NCBI RefSeq assembly: GCF_900103935.1
Contig: NZ_FNIC01000011.1
Span: forward strand, 1 to 64,000
Length of the DNA stretch: 64,000 bases
Source: Nocardioides szechwanensis
Lineage (GTDB): Bacteria > Actinomycetota > Actinomycetes > Propionibacteriales > Nocardioidaceae
Direction of reading: 5' to 3'
Shown: positions 30,832 through 40,822 of the stretch, piece after piece
How positions within the stretch are numbered: the stretch's first letter is position 1
Layout: each line of letters begins with the position of its first letter
Program-made: the position numbers and the translations under genes
Notes under the pieces: generated by a model
The model's database searches: none
Seen by the model: only the letters and a program-made list of their open reading frames with translations
What the model was told of the DNA's origin: nothing

Positions 30832-32262
30832 ATGTCCGTGCTCGCCCCACCCCGTGACCCCCGCTCCGGCGAGGCGCCTGCCGCGCCCGCCCCCGGCCGG
30901 CGGGTGCCCGTCTGGCTCGCGATCCTGGCCGCCTCGTTGCCGATGTTCATGGCGACGCTGGACAACCTGGTGATGACCAGCGCCCTGCCGGTCGTCCAGG
31001 CCGACCTGGGCTCGAGCGTGAGCCAGCTGTCGTGGTTCATGAACGCCTACACGCTGACCTTCGCCACCTTCATGCTGCCCGCCGCGACGCTGGGTGACCG
31101 CCTCGGGCGCCGCCGGATGATGCTGGCCGGGCTGGTGCTCTTCACGGTCGCCTCGATCGCGTCGGCCCTGAGCACCACCTCGGAGGCCCTGATCGCGGCG
31201 CGTGCGGTCCAGGGGCTCGGCGCCGCCGCGATCATGCCGCTCTCGCTGACCCTGCTGGCCGCCGCCGTACCGCCCGCCCGTCGTGCCGTCGCGATCGGCG
31301 TCTGGGGCGGCGTGTCCGGCCTCGGCGTCGCGCTCGGCCCGGTCGTGGGCGGCGCGGTGGTGGAGGGCGTGAGCTGGCAGGCGATCTTCTGGCTCAACGT
31401 GCCGGTCGCCCTGGTCGCCGGCCCGCTCCTGCTCGTCGCCGTCCGCGAGTCGCGCGGTGCGTGGCTGCGGCTCGACCCCGTGGGCGTGGCGCTGCTCGGC
31501 GGCGCCGTGTTCCTCGGGATCTGGGGCATCGTGCACGGCAACGACGACGGGTGGGGCTCGCTCGGGGTGCTCGGTCCGCTGGCGGCCGCCGCCCTGCTGC
31601 TGCCGGCGTACGTCGCCTGGGCGCGGAGCCGCGCGCACGCCGTGCTGCCGCTGCGCCTCTTCTCGTCGCGGGGGTTCTCGGTGGCCAATGCGATCGGGCT
31701 GTTCTTCACGCTCGGGATGTTCGGGACGGTCTTCCTGCTCGCGCAGTACCTCCAGATCGTCCAGGGCTACACCCCCCTCGAGGCCGGCCTGCGGACCCTG
31801 CCCTGGACCGCGGCCCCGATGGTCGTCGCGCCGATCGCGGGCGCCCTCGCCGGACGGCTCGGGCTGCGCACGCTCCTGCTCTCCGGCCTGGTGCTCCAGG
31901 CGGCGTCGCTGGTGTGGTTCGCCGGGCTCACCGAGGCCGGGTCCGGCTACTCGTCGTTCGTGGTGCCGCTCGTGATGGCTGGCGTCGGCATGGGCCTGAC
32001 CTTCGCGCCGAGCGCCACCGCGGTCCTGGAGGGGCTGCCCGAGGACGACTTCGCGATCGCCAGCTCAGCCAACTCCACGATCCGCGAGTTCGGCGTCGCC
32101 CTCGGGATCGCCGTGCTCACCGCGGTCTTCCTCGGCAACGGCGGCCAGCTGACCCCGACCGGCTACGACGGCGCGATCGCGCCCGCGCTGCTCACCGGTG
32201 CCGGCGCCGTGGCCATCGCGGTCGTGGCCGCGCTGTTCGCGCCGGGGCGGGTGCGGAAGTAG
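30832..32262 (+). CDS. MFS multidrug exporter, DHA2 (14-helix) family
   Basis: 476 residues with about 14 predicted membrane helices. LDNLVMTSALPVVQADLGSS is the DHA2 motif at the end of helix 1 ('LDxTxVNxALP'), and GDRLGRRRMM is MFS motif A. GALAGRLGLRTLL in the middle is the second-half equivalent. Proton-driven export of hydrophobic drugs or dyes is typical. The ATG has GGAGA (30822-30826) upstream. It is controlled by the divergent TetR gene through the operator at 30763-30793. Confidence 0.94.
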   Translation: MSVLAPPRDPRSGEAPAAPAPGRRVPVWLAILAASLPMFMATLDNLVMTSALPVVQADLGSSVSQLSWFMNAYTLTFATFMLPAATLGDRLGRRRMMLAGLVLFTVASIASALSTTSEALIAARAVQGLGAAAIMPLSLTLLAAAVPPARRAVAIGVWGGVSGLGVALGPVVGGAVVEGVSWQAIFWLNVPVALVAGPLLLVAVRESRGAWLRLDPVGVALLGGAVFLGIWGIVHGNDDGWGSLGVLGPLAAAALLLPAYVAWARSRAHAVLPLRLFSSRGFSVANAIGLFFTLGMFGTVFLLAQYLQIVQGYTPLEAGLRTLPWTAAPMVVAPIAGALAGRLGLRTLLLSGLVLQAASLVWFAGLTEAGSGYSSFVVPLVMAGVGMGLTFAPSATAVLEGLPEDDFAIASSANSTIREFGVALGIAVLTAVFLGNGGQLTPTGYDGAIAPALLTGAGAVAIAVVAALFAPGRVRK

Positions 32263-32301
32263 CCGCTACATACCTTGGGTAAACGGTGGCTGCCGGGACC
32301 G

Positions 32302-32583
32302 TCAGCGGGGCAGGCTGCTGGTGCGCCAGCCGTCGGGGCCGTGCGGTGGGGTGGGGCGCAGCTTGCGGTGGTGCGACTCCCACTCGGGGGTACGGCGGGG
32401 GGCCGGCGTCGCGCCTGCGCCCAGCGCGGCGAAGACCGCCACCAGTGCGGCGATCTCCTCCGGGGTCGCGTCGGCGTTGACCACGCGCAGCAGCGGGGCC
32501 GCGGGGGCCTCGGCGGCCTGGTCTTCAGGCGTCGTCGGCTCGGCTGGACTCTCGGCCGACGGGTTGTCTGTGGGCGCTGACAC
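32302..32583 (-). CDS. accE: acyl-CoA carboxylase epsilon subunit
   Basis: 93 residues. An acidic, Pro/Ala-rich N-terminus leads to LLRVVNADATPEEIAALVAVFAAL and a C-terminal W-x3-HHRKLRPTPPHGPDGWRTSSLP, the two conserved blocks of the actinobacterial AccE/PccE epsilon subunit. This small protein bridges the alpha and beta subunits and raises activity. It lies 87 bases downstream of the beta-subunit gene on the same strand, as in M. tuberculosis accD5-accE5. The start is GTG with GGAGGGA about ten bases upstream. Confidence 0.92.
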   Translation of the reverse strand: MSAPTDNPSAESPAEPTTPEDQAAEAPAAPLLRVVNADATPEEIAALVAVFAALGAGATPAPRRTPEWESHHRKLRPTPPHGPDGWRTSSLPR

Positions 32584-32670
32584 GTCGCTAGCTTCCCTCC
32601 TCCGCTGCGCTCCCCCGAGAAGTTATCGACGGGTCAGCGACATCCCCCGGTTCGGGGACCCACCGGGCGC

Positions 32671-34299
<1,629 letters not shown>

Positions 34300-34365
34300 G
34301 CGTATCTCTCCTGGTAACGGCTCGGCTACTAGCCTCAGTGCGTCTGCTGCGACAGGGTAGTGCCC

Positions 34366-35184
34366 GTGACCTCGGACCCCGCTGCGCGCCCACCCCTCGA
34401 CAAGACCCGCCTCGCCGGACTCGCCCCGGACGTCGTGCCCGACGTGCACATCCTGGTCGTCGACGAGGTCCCCTCGACCAACGCGCTCGCGGTCGAGCGC
34501 GCCCACGCGGGGGCGGCCGACGGCTTCGTGGTCGTGGCCGAGCACCAGAGCCAGGGCCGCGGCCGGCTCGACCGGACCTGGGAGACGCCACGCGGGACGG
34601 CGCTCACGTTCTCGATGGTGCTGCGCCCGTCCGTGCCCACCCGGTCGTGGCCGTGGCTGCCGCTGTTGACCGGGTACGCCGTCGACAAGGCGCTCAAGGC
34701 ACTGGGGTACGACGCCGGGGTGAAGTGGCCCAACGACGTGCTGATCGGCGACAGGAAGGTCGCCGGCATCCTGATCGAGCGGATCGAGACCAGCGAAGGC
34801 CCGGCCGCGGTCGTCGGGGTCGGCCTCAACGTGGGGATGCGCGAGGACGAGCTTCCGGTGCCGACCGCGACCTCGCTGGCCGTCGCCTCGGGCACCGAAC
34901 CCGACCGCAACGTCGTCCTCGTCGCGGTGCTCAGCACCCTGCGCGAGGCCTACGACGCCTGGCAGGCCGGCGGTGACGCGACCGGGCTGCGGCTGGCGGA
35001 GTCCTACGCCGCGGCCTGCGTGACCGTGGGGCAGGACGTGCGCGTCGACCTGCCGGACGGCTCGGCCCTCACCGGCCGCGCGACCGGGATCGACCCCAGC
35101 GGACGGCTCGTGGTCGAGGGCCCCGGCGGCACGACGTACGTCGCCGCTGGTGACGTGATCCATGTCAGAGCCGCCGAACAGTGA
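34366..35184 (+). CDS. birA: biotin-[acetyl-CoA-carboxylase] ligase
   Basis: 272 residues from GTG 34366 (a GTG two codons earlier is equally open). It lacks the N-terminal HTH of E. coli BirA, so it is a group-I ligase without repressor function. VDEVPSTNALAVERA, VVVAEHQSQGRGRLDRTWETPRG (the GRGRxGRxW-like biotin/ATP loop), VKWPNDVLIGDRKVAGILIE and VVGVGLNVG are all present, followed by the C-terminal SH3-like domain. It biotinylates the pyruvate carboxylase and acyl-CoA carboxylase alpha subunits encoded in this window. CAGGGT at 34353-34358 lies seven bases before the start. Confidence 0.95.
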   Translation: MTSDPAARPPLDKTRLAGLAPDVVPDVHILVVDEVPSTNALAVERAHAGAADGFVVVAEHQSQGRGRLDRTWETPRGTALTFSMVLRPSVPTRSWPWLPLLTGYAVDKALKALGYDAGVKWPNDVLIGDRKVAGILIERIETSEGPAAVVGVGLNVGMREDELPVPTATSLAVASGTEPDRNVVLVAVLSTLREAYDAWQAGGDATGLRLAESYAAACVTVGQDVRVDLPDGSALTGRATGIDPSGRLVVEGPGGTTYVAAGDVIHVRAAEQ

Positions 35185-35190
35185 CATGAT
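35185..35190 (+). promoter_or_regulatory. possible -10 box before the PH-domain gene
   Basis: CATGAT ends six bases before the GTG at 35197. It is a weaker match (C at position 1) and overlaps the end of birA by one base less than a full separation; read-through from birA is also likely. Confidence 0.4.
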
Positions 35191-35196
35191 CCGCAC

Positions 35197-35703
35197 GTGG
35201 CCATCTCGCAGAAGCTGTTGAACCCCGGCGAGAAGATCGTCGTCAGCACCCGTACCCATCCCAAGGCACTGCTCGTGCCCCTGTTCGCGCTGGTCGTGCT
35301 GCTCGCGATCGGTGTCGCCTTCCAGGTGCTCGTCGACAACTCCACCGCCCAGCTCGTCGTGTGGGCCCTCATGGCCATCGGCATCCTGTGGCTGACGGTG
35401 TGGCCGGCGCTCGACTGGCTGATGGCGTCCTACACGATCACCAACCGACGCCTGATCACCCGGCACGGCATCATCACGCGCAAGGGCCACGACATCCCGC
35501 TCTCGCGGATCAGCGACGTCGCCTACGAGCTGGGCCTGATCGACCGGATGCTCGGCTGCGGCACGCTCGTGATCAGCGACGCCAGCACCAACGGCCAGGT
35601 CCTGCTGCCCGACATCCCGCGCGTCGAGGAGACCCAGCGCAAGCTCAACGAGCTGCTGCACGAGCTCCACGGCGGTGCCGCCAGCCTCGAAGAGGGCCAC
35701 TGA
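35197..35703 (+). CDS. membrane PH-domain (bPH2) protein, Rv3278c-like
   Basis: 168 residues. Two membrane helices (about 28-75) precede a bPH2 domain: YTITNRRLITRHGIITRKGHDIPLSRISDVAYELGLIDRMLGCGTLVISDA. The same kind of gene (Rv3278c) follows birA in M. tuberculosis, so the linkage is conserved even though the function is unknown. The C-terminal stretch (EETQRKLNELLHELHGG) is probably a cytoplasmic helix. The gene starts 12 bases after birA. Confidence 0.88.
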   Translation: MAISQKLLNPGEKIVVSTRTHPKALLVPLFALVVLLAIGVAFQVLVDNSTAQLVVWALMAIGILWLTVWPALDWLMASYTITNRRLITRHGIITRKGHDIPLSRISDVAYELGLIDRMLGCGTLVISDASTNGQVLLPDIPRVEETQRKLNELLHELHGGAASLEEGH

Positions 35704-35754
35704 CGCTCGTCCCGACCCCTCGAGCACGACCGGTCGGACAGAAGTCGGACACTC

Positions 35755-36729
35755 ATGACGGAAGCTGACGACGACTCCCTCGCGCGGGCGATCCTCGGTG
35801 AGGAGCTCGCGTTCAACGCTGCCGAGGTGGCGGCGGAGGCCGGGGTCACGATCGACGAGACCCGCCGGCTCTGGCGCGCCCTGGGGTTCCCCGAGCACGG
35901 CGTGGAGCGGGCGTTCACCCGCTCCGACATCGACGCGGTCGCGCGGCTCGTCGGCACGGTCGACGCCGGTTTGTTCGACTTCGACACCGCCGTCAACCTG
36001 ACCCGGGCGGTCGGGCAGACCATGGCCCGACTCGCCGACTGGGAGGTCGGTGCCCTGGTCCACCGGGTCGAGGAGCTCGAGGCCAGTGAGGAAGCCACGG
36101 GCACCCGCGTCGGCTCGGCGCTGCGCCTGATCGAGGACCTGATGGACCCGTTCGAGGCGCTGCTCCTCTATGTATGGCGCCGGCACCTCGCCGCGGCTGT
36201 GGTCCGGATGGAGACGTTGGGTGCCAACGAGGAGGACCTGCACACCACCGAGGTCACCGTCGGCTTCGCCGACATCGTCGGTTTCACGGCGCTGTCCAAC
36301 GAGATCTCGCGGGACAAGGTCGGCGACCTCGTCGAGCTCTTCGAGTCCCGCTGCGCCGACGTCATCGCCACCCACCGCGGCCGGGTCATCAAGAGCCTCG
36401 GCGACTCGGTGCTGTTCGTGAGCCCCGACGCGATCAGCGCCTACGACACCGCCGAGGGCATCATCAACGTGGTCGGCCGCGACGCCCGGATGCCCGATGT
36501 CCGGCTCGGCCTGGCCAGCGGCTCGGTGGTCATGCGGCTCGGCGACGTCTTCGGCCCGCCGGTCAACCTGGCGGCCCGGCTCACCGCCGTGGCCCGGCGC
36601 AACCGGATCATCATCGACGCGGCGACCGCGGCGCTGCTGCCCGTGGACCAGTTCGAGACGCGGCGCCTGCCTGCACGGCCGGTGCGGGGCTTCGGCCTCG
36701 TCGAGCCGGTCGCCGTACGACGCAACTGA
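35755..36729 (+). CDS. class III adenylate cyclase with N-terminal regulatory domain (Rv1264-like)
   Basis: 324 residues, soluble. The N-terminal about 150 residues are helical and begin with an HTH-like segment (FNAAEVAAEAGVTIDETRRLWRALGF), like the autoinhibitory, pH-sensing half of mycobacterial Rv1264. The C-terminal cyclase domain has every catalytic residue: metal-binding Asp173 (FADIVGF) and Asp217 (GDS), ATP-specifying Lys213 (IKSLGD) and Asp264 (GDVFGPP), and transition-state Asn271 and Arg275 (VNLAAR). It should make cAMP as a homodimer. The codons TAT-GTA-TGG near 36171 are unusual for this DNA. Confidence 0.95.
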   Translation: MTEADDDSLARAILGEELAFNAAEVAAEAGVTIDETRRLWRALGFPEHGVERAFTRSDIDAVARLVGTVDAGLFDFDTAVNLTRAVGQTMARLADWEVGALVHRVEELEASEEATGTRVGSALRLIEDLMDPFEALLLYVWRRHLAAAVVRMETLGANEEDLHTTEVTVGFADIVGFTALSNEISRDKVGDLVELFESRCADVIATHRGRVIKSLGDSVLFVSPDAISAYDTAEGIINVVGRDARMPDVRLGLASGSVVMRLGDVFGPPVNLAARLTAVARRNRIIIDAATAALLPVDQFETRRLPARPVRGFGLVEPVAVRRN

Positions 36730-36795
36730 CGCCCCGGACTAGCCCGGTGCGGAGGCTTTGTCCGGGTTTCCCTCACTCGGGGAGCGGTTCGTACC

Positions 36796-36801
36796 TACCT
36801 T
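36796..36801 (+). promoter_or_regulatory. -10 box of a leaderless promoter for the winged-helix gene
   Basis: TACCTT ends six bases before the GTG at 36808. Confidence 0.6.
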
Positions 36802-36807
36802 GTAGGA

Positions 36808-37131
36808 GTGTTCGAGGTGCAGGACGTGCGGCTGGACCCCGTGAGCCGGCGCACGTGGCGGGGGGGCGACGAGGTCGTCCTGTCGCGCAAGGAGTTCGAC
36901 CTGGTCCATGCGCTGATCGCACGGGCCGGGGACATCGTCACGCGTGACGAGCTGATGCGCGACGTGTGGCACACCACCTTCTGGACCTCCTCCAAGACCA
37001 TCGACGTGCACCTGGGCTGGGTCCGCCGCAAGCTCGGCGACGACACCCGGCACCCGAGCCTGATCACCACGATCCGCGGCAAGGGCCTGCGTTTCGAGAC
37101 CCACACTCCCGTCGGTGAGGGCGTCAGCTAG
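36808..37131 (+). CDS. stand-alone OmpR/PhoB-type winged-helix protein
   Basis: 107 residues that consist of only the effector domain of an OmpR regulator: VVLSRKEFDLVHALIARAGDIVTRDELMRDVWHT, SSKTIDVHLGWVRRKLGDD, and LITTIRGKGLRF. There is no receiver domain and no room for one, because the gene has its own -10 box and GTG directly before the domain. Direct DNA binding without phosphorylation control is expected. It precedes purK by 19 bases, which has its own -10 box. Targets are unknown. Confidence 0.88.
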   Translation: MFEVQDVRLDPVSRRTWRGGDEVVLSRKEFDLVHALIARAGDIVTRDELMRDVWHTTFWTSSKTIDVHLGWVRRKLGDDTRHPSLITTIRGKGLRFETHTPVGEGVS

Positions 37132-37138
37132 CAGGCAC

Positions 37139-37144
37139 TAGGGT
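37139..37144 (+). promoter_or_regulatory. -10 box of a leaderless promoter for purK
   Basis: TAGGGT ends six bases before the GTG at 37151. Confidence 0.65.
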
Positions 37145-37150
37145 TGCCGC

Positions 37151-38308
37151 GTGGCAATGGCTCCGACTCTCGCGGTCATCGGTGGCGGCCAGCTCGCCCG
37201 GATGATGGCGCAACCAGCGATCGCGCTGGGGCTGCCGCTCCGCCTGCTGGCCGAGGCCGACGGCGTGTCCGCGGCCCAGGTGATCCCCGACCACGTCGTC
37301 GGCGACTACACCGACCTCGACACCCTGCTGAAGGTCACCGACGGCTGTGCCGCGGTCACCTTCGACCACGAGCACGTGCCGACCGACCACCTCCACGCGC
37401 TCGAGGACGCCGGCATCGCCGTACGCCCCGGGCCGGAGGCGCTGGTGCACGCCCAGGACAAGGGAGTGATGCGGGCGCGGCTGGCCGAGCTCGGCGTCCC
37501 GTGCCCGCGCAACGCCCTGGTCGGCTCGGTGGCGGACGTCGAGGCGTTCGGGCTCCCGTGCGTCCTGAAGACCACCCGCGGCGGTTATGACGGCAAGGGC
37601 GTGTGGTTCGTCGGCACGCCCGACGACTGCGCGGAGCCGTTCGCCGCGGCGGCCGCGAGCGGGGTCGGCCTGCTGGCCGAGGAACGGGTCGACTTCCGGC
37701 GCGAGCTCTCGGCCCTCGTCGCGCGCTCGCCGAGCGGCCAGGCTGCGGCGTACGCCGTGGTCGCCTCGACCCAGGTCGACGGGATCTGCGCCGAGGTGGT
37801 CGCCCCGGCGCCCGACCTGTCCCCGGAGCTGGCCGGCGAGGCCCAGCAGATCGCACTGCGTGTGGCCGGCGAGCTGGGCGTGGTCGGCATCCTCGCCGTC
37901 GAGCTTTTCGAGACCTCCGACGGGCGGGTGCTCGTCAACGAGCTCGCGATGCGCCCGCACAACACCGGCCACTGGACCCAGGACGGTGCCGTGACCTCGC
38001 AGTTCGAGAACCACCTGCGCGCGGTTATGGACCTGCCGCTGGGCTCCCCGGCGCCGCGGGCGCGGTGGACCGTGATGGTCAACATCCTCGGTGGCCCCGA
38101 CGACCAGGTGGGCCGGCTGTACGACGGCTTCCCGCACGCGCTCGCCCGGGACCCCGCACTGCGGGTGCACCTGTACGGCAAGGAGCTGCGCCCCGGCCGC
38201 AAGGTCGGCCACGTCAACGCCTACGGCGACGACCTCGAGGACTGCCTGGAGCGCGCGCGGCATGCTGCTGCGTGGTTCCGGGGGGATCTCGGCAATGAGA
38301 GCGAGTAG
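37151..38308 (+). CDS. purK: N5-carboxyaminoimidazole ribonucleotide synthase
   Basis: 385 residues, ATP-grasp enzyme. LAVIGGGQLARMMAQPAIALG begins the domain; VTFDHEHVP, PCVLKTTRGGYDGKGVW, EERVDFRRELS, AVELFETSDGRVLVNELAMRPHNTGHWT and TSQFENHLRAVMDLPLG are typical of PurK. It converts AIR, ATP and bicarbonate to N5-CAIR in purine synthesis. It is followed after three bases by purE, which acts on its product. The GTG start fits the -10 box six bases upstream. Confidence 0.97.
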   Translation: MAMAPTLAVIGGGQLARMMAQPAIALGLPLRLLAEADGVSAAQVIPDHVVGDYTDLDTLLKVTDGCAAVTFDHEHVPTDHLHALEDAGIAVRPGPEALVHAQDKGVMRARLAELGVPCPRNALVGSVADVEAFGLPCVLKTTRGGYDGKGVWFVGTPDDCAEPFAAAAASGVGLLAEERVDFRRELSALVARSPSGQAAAYAVVASTQVDGICAEVVAPAPDLSPELAGEAQQIALRVAGELGVVGILAVELFETSDGRVLVNELAMRPHNTGHWTQDGAVTSQFENHLRAVMDLPLGSPAPRARWTVMVNILGGPDDQVGRLYDGFPHALARDPALRVHLYGKELRPGRKVGHVNAYGDDLEDCLERARHAAAWFRGDLGNESE

Positions 38309-38311
38309 CGA

Positions 38312-38836
38312 GTGAGTGACATGACTGAGCACGTGCGCGTCGGCATCGTGATGGGGTCGGACTCCGACTGGCCGGTGATGAAGGAGGCCGCGGACGCCCT
38401 CGCGGAGTTCGGAGTGGCCTACGAGGCCGACGTCGTCTCCGCGCACCGGATGCCCGAAGAGATGCTGGCCTACGGCAAGGAGGCCGCCGGCCGCGGTCTG
38501 TCGGTGATCATCGCCGGCGCGGGCGGAGCCGCCCACCTGCCCGGGATGCTCGCCTCGGTCACCCCGCTGCCGGTGATCGGCGTACCGGTCCCGCTGAAGT
38601 ACCTCGACGGCATGGATTCCCTGCTCTCGATCGTCCAGATGCCCGCCGGTGTGCCCGTGGCTGCCGTCGCCATCGGCAACGCCCGCAACGCCGCGCTCCT
38701 CGCCGTACGCATCCTCGCCACCGGCGACGCCGACCTGCAGCGCAAGATGGTCGACTTCCAGGCCGAGCTCAAGACCGCCGCCCAGGCCAAGGGCGAAGTC
38801 GTGCGCGGCGGCGGCGCCCGCAAGATGGGCTTCTAG
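38312..38836 (+). CDS. purE: N5-carboxyaminoimidazole ribonucleotide mutase
   Basis: 174 residues. VGIVMGSDSDWPVMKEAADALAEFG is the class I PurE signature; SAHRMPEEML and GAGGAAHLPGMLAS provide the active-site His and glycine loop. It rearranges N5-CAIR to CAIR. GTG 38312 is the first start after purK; ATG 38321 (MTEHVRVG) is an alternative start three codons in. It forms an operon with purK. Confidence 0.97.
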   Translation: MSDMTEHVRVGIVMGSDSDWPVMKEAADALAEFGVAYEADVVSAHRMPEEMLAYGKEAAGRGLSVIIAGAGGAAHLPGMLASVTPLPVIGVPVPLKYLDGMDSLLSIVQMPAGVPVAAVAIGNARNAALLAVRILATGDADLQRKMVDFQAELKTAAQAKGEVVRGGGARKMGF

Positions 38837-38862
38837 GTCCGACTCACTCGCGCTCGCTGGGT

Positions 38863-38912
38863 GGGTCGTGTGTCTCAGCGAGCGCCACGCCGCACCCCGG
38901 GGCACACGACCC
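38863..38912. repeat. intergenic inverted repeat (GGGTCGTGTG family), copy 1
   Basis: GGGTCGTGTGTCTC (38863-38876) and GGGGCACACGACCC (38899-38912) pair over 12 of 14 positions around a 22-base loop. A near-identical element lies at 60299-60348. Here it separates convergent genes (purE and the response regulator) and could act as a bidirectional terminator. Confidence 0.65.
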
Positions 38913-38930
38913 GTGCAACGACGCGAGGGG

Positions 38931-39590
38931 TCAGCCAGTGAGGCCGTGCTCGTGCGCGAACACCACGATCTGCACGCGGTCGCGCAGGCCGAGCTTGCGC
39001 AGGATGGCGCCGACGTGGGTCTTGACGGTCGACTCGCCGGCGAAGACGAGCGCCGCGATCTCGGTGTTGGACAGGCCGCGTGAGACGGCCGAGAAGACCT
39101 CGCGCTCCTTGTCGGTGAGGGTGAGGTACGCCGGCGGCGTGGGGCTCTGCGCCCGGAACTGTCCCTCGAGCAGCGCGGACAGGTCGCCGGGCGCGAGCAC
39201 GGCGTTGCCGGCGTGGACGGTGCGGATGGCGTCGCGCAGCAGCAGGGGAGTGGTGTCCTTGAGCAGGAAGCCGCTGGCGCCGTAGCGGATCGCGGTCGCG
39301 GCGCGGTCGTCGAGGTTGAAGGTGGTCAGCACGACCACGCGCACCGGACGAGTCCGGCGGGCGACCCGCTCGGGCAGGAAGATCTGCCGCGTCGCCTCGA
39401 CGCCGTCCATCTCGGGCATCCGGATGTCCATGAGCACGACGTCGGGCTCGAGCTCCTCGACCAGCCGTACCGCCTCGAGGCCGTCGCCGGCGGAGCCGAC
39501 CACCTCCATGCCGTCCTGGGCGTCGACGATCACGCCGACGCCCTCACGGAAGAGGTCCTGGTCGTCGACCAGCAGGACTCGGATCGTCAC
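38931..39590 (-). CDS. NarL/LuxR-family response regulator of the van-like operon
   Basis: 219 residues. Receiver domain with LLVDDQDLFREG and phospho-acceptor Asp55 (VVLMDIRMPEMDG), then Lys in FLLKDT, and a C-terminal LuxR-type HTH (LTDKEREVFSAVSRGLSNTEIAALVFAGESTVKTHVGAIL). The GTG start overlaps the stop of the sensor kinase gene (GTGA), so the two form a cognate pair. It is the last gene of a six-gene operon with the dipeptidase, racemase and ligase. VanR proteins of classical van clusters are OmpR-type, so the regulator class differs; cell-wall-stress regulators LiaR/VraR are of this class. Confidence 0.93.
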   Translation of the reverse strand: MTIRVLLVDDQDLFREGVGVIVDAQDGMEVVGSAGDGLEAVRLVEELEPDVVLMDIRMPEMDGVEATRQIFLPERVARRTRPVRVVVLTTFNLDDRAATAIRYGASGFLLKDTTPLLLRDAIRTVHAGNAVLAPGDLSALLEGQFRAQSPTPPAYLTLTDKEREVFSAVSRGLSNTEIAALVFAGESTVKTHVGAILRKLGLRDRVQIVVFAHEHGLTG

Positions 39591-40822
39591 CGGCTCACCG
39601 TACGCACGGGCACCCACGCGGTGACGGTGAAGGTCGGTCCGCCCGGCGCCTCCCGACGTCGTACGTCGAGCCGTCCGCCGACCGCCTCGAGGCGGCGTCG
39701 CATGCCGTCGAGACCCTGGCCCGGCGGGGTGTCCTCGACGCCGGTGCGCACGACGTTGCGCACCTCGATGCGCAGCTCGCCGACCCAGCTGCCGTCGGGC
39801 CAGTGCCGCTCGACGAACACCGGTTCGTCGCGCTGCCCGTGCTTGATCGCGTTGGTCAGCATCTCCTGGAGCACCCGGAAGGCCACGACCTCGAGCTCGG
39901 GCGGCAGCGGCTGCGGCGTGCCGACCTCGGTGGAGACGACCTCGTGCCCGCTGGCGCGGACCCCGGCGATCAGGTCCTCGAGCGCTGCGCTGCGCGGCGC
40001 CTCGGGGGAGGCGGCCGGGGTGAGCACCTGCCGTACGTCCTGGAGCGACGAGCGCGCGGAGGTGGCGATGTTCTCCATCGTCACCTTGAGCTTCTGGGTG
40101 TCGACGTCCGTGAGGTACTGCGCCGACTCGGCCTGGGCCAGGATCACCGCGAGGGAGTGCCCGACGACGTCGTGCACGTCGCGGGCGAGGCGGGCCTGCT
40201 CCTCGCGGAGCCGGGCGATCTCGCGGGCCTGCTCGGACTCGTGCATGGCCCTCGCCGCCTCCTGCTCGGCGGCGACCTGGGACTCCTCGGAGGCCTGGGC
40301 GCGGGCCATGAAGCGCAGCGCCAGCCCGGCCAGCCACGGGGCGCCGAGCACGGCCACCCCGATCACGACCGCGCCGACCTCCCAGGAGTCGCTGACGTTG
40401 TAGGCCGCGCGGATGAGCTCGCGCAGGCTGCCGTCGTCGATGCCGGACAGGTAGTCCTCGCTGACCACCAGCAGCGCGGTCAGCAGCGCCGCAGCGGGGA
40501 TCGAGAGGGCGCTCGCGATCACCGTCGCGGTGCTGCCCCACCGCGCCGTACCGAAGGCGACGACCGCGATCGTGACCTGGACCAGCAGGATCGGCGCGCC
40601 CGCCAGGACCTGGGTCGCGCAGATGACCCACACCAGCCCGAGGGCGAGCCCGGGCTGCGCCCGGCTCAGCCCCACGGCGGCGCCGGTGCCGACGACGACG
40701 AGGAACAGGGCCATCGCCACGAGGTCGCTGTAGACGGTCATGCCGTTGATCTCGAACAGCCCGAGGGCGCCGACGACCAGCCCCAGGGCGGCGTCCGGCA
40801 GCCAGCGTCGTACGTCGGTCAC
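39587..40822 (-). CDS. HisKA_3-type sensor histidine kinase of the van-like operon
   Basis: 411 residues from GTG 40822, which overlaps the acyltransferase stop (GTGA). About five to six membrane helices fill residues 10-170 with very short loops, so there is no large external sensor domain. A coiled segment leads to ARLARDVHDVVGHSLAV with phospho-acceptor His217. The ATPase domain has VLQEMLTNAIKHG and GQGLDGMRRRLEAVGG. Such membrane-embedded sensors (LiaS/VraS/NreB-like) often detect envelope stress. It should phosphorylate the regulator encoded next. The frame is open further upstream, but that lies in the acyltransferase gene. Confidence 0.92.
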   Translation of the reverse strand: MTDVRRWLPDAALGLVVGALGLFEINGMTVYSDLVAMALFLVVVGTGAAVGLSRAQPGLALGLVWVICATQVLAGAPILLVQVTIAVVAFGTARWGSTATVIASALSIPAAALLTALLVVSEDYLSGIDDGSLRELIRAAYNVSDSWEVGAVVIGVAVLGAPWLAGLALRFMARAQASEESQVAAEQEAARAMHESEQAREIARLREEQARLARDVHDVVGHSLAVILAQAESAQYLTDVDTQKLKVTMENIATSARSSLQDVRQVLTPAASPEAPRSAALEDLIAGVRASGHEVVSTEVGTPQPLPPELEVVAFRVLQEMLTNAIKHGQRDEPVFVERHWPDGSWVGELRIEVRNVVRTGVEDTPPGQGLDGMRRRLEAVGGRLDVRRREAPGGPTFTVTAWVPVRTVSR

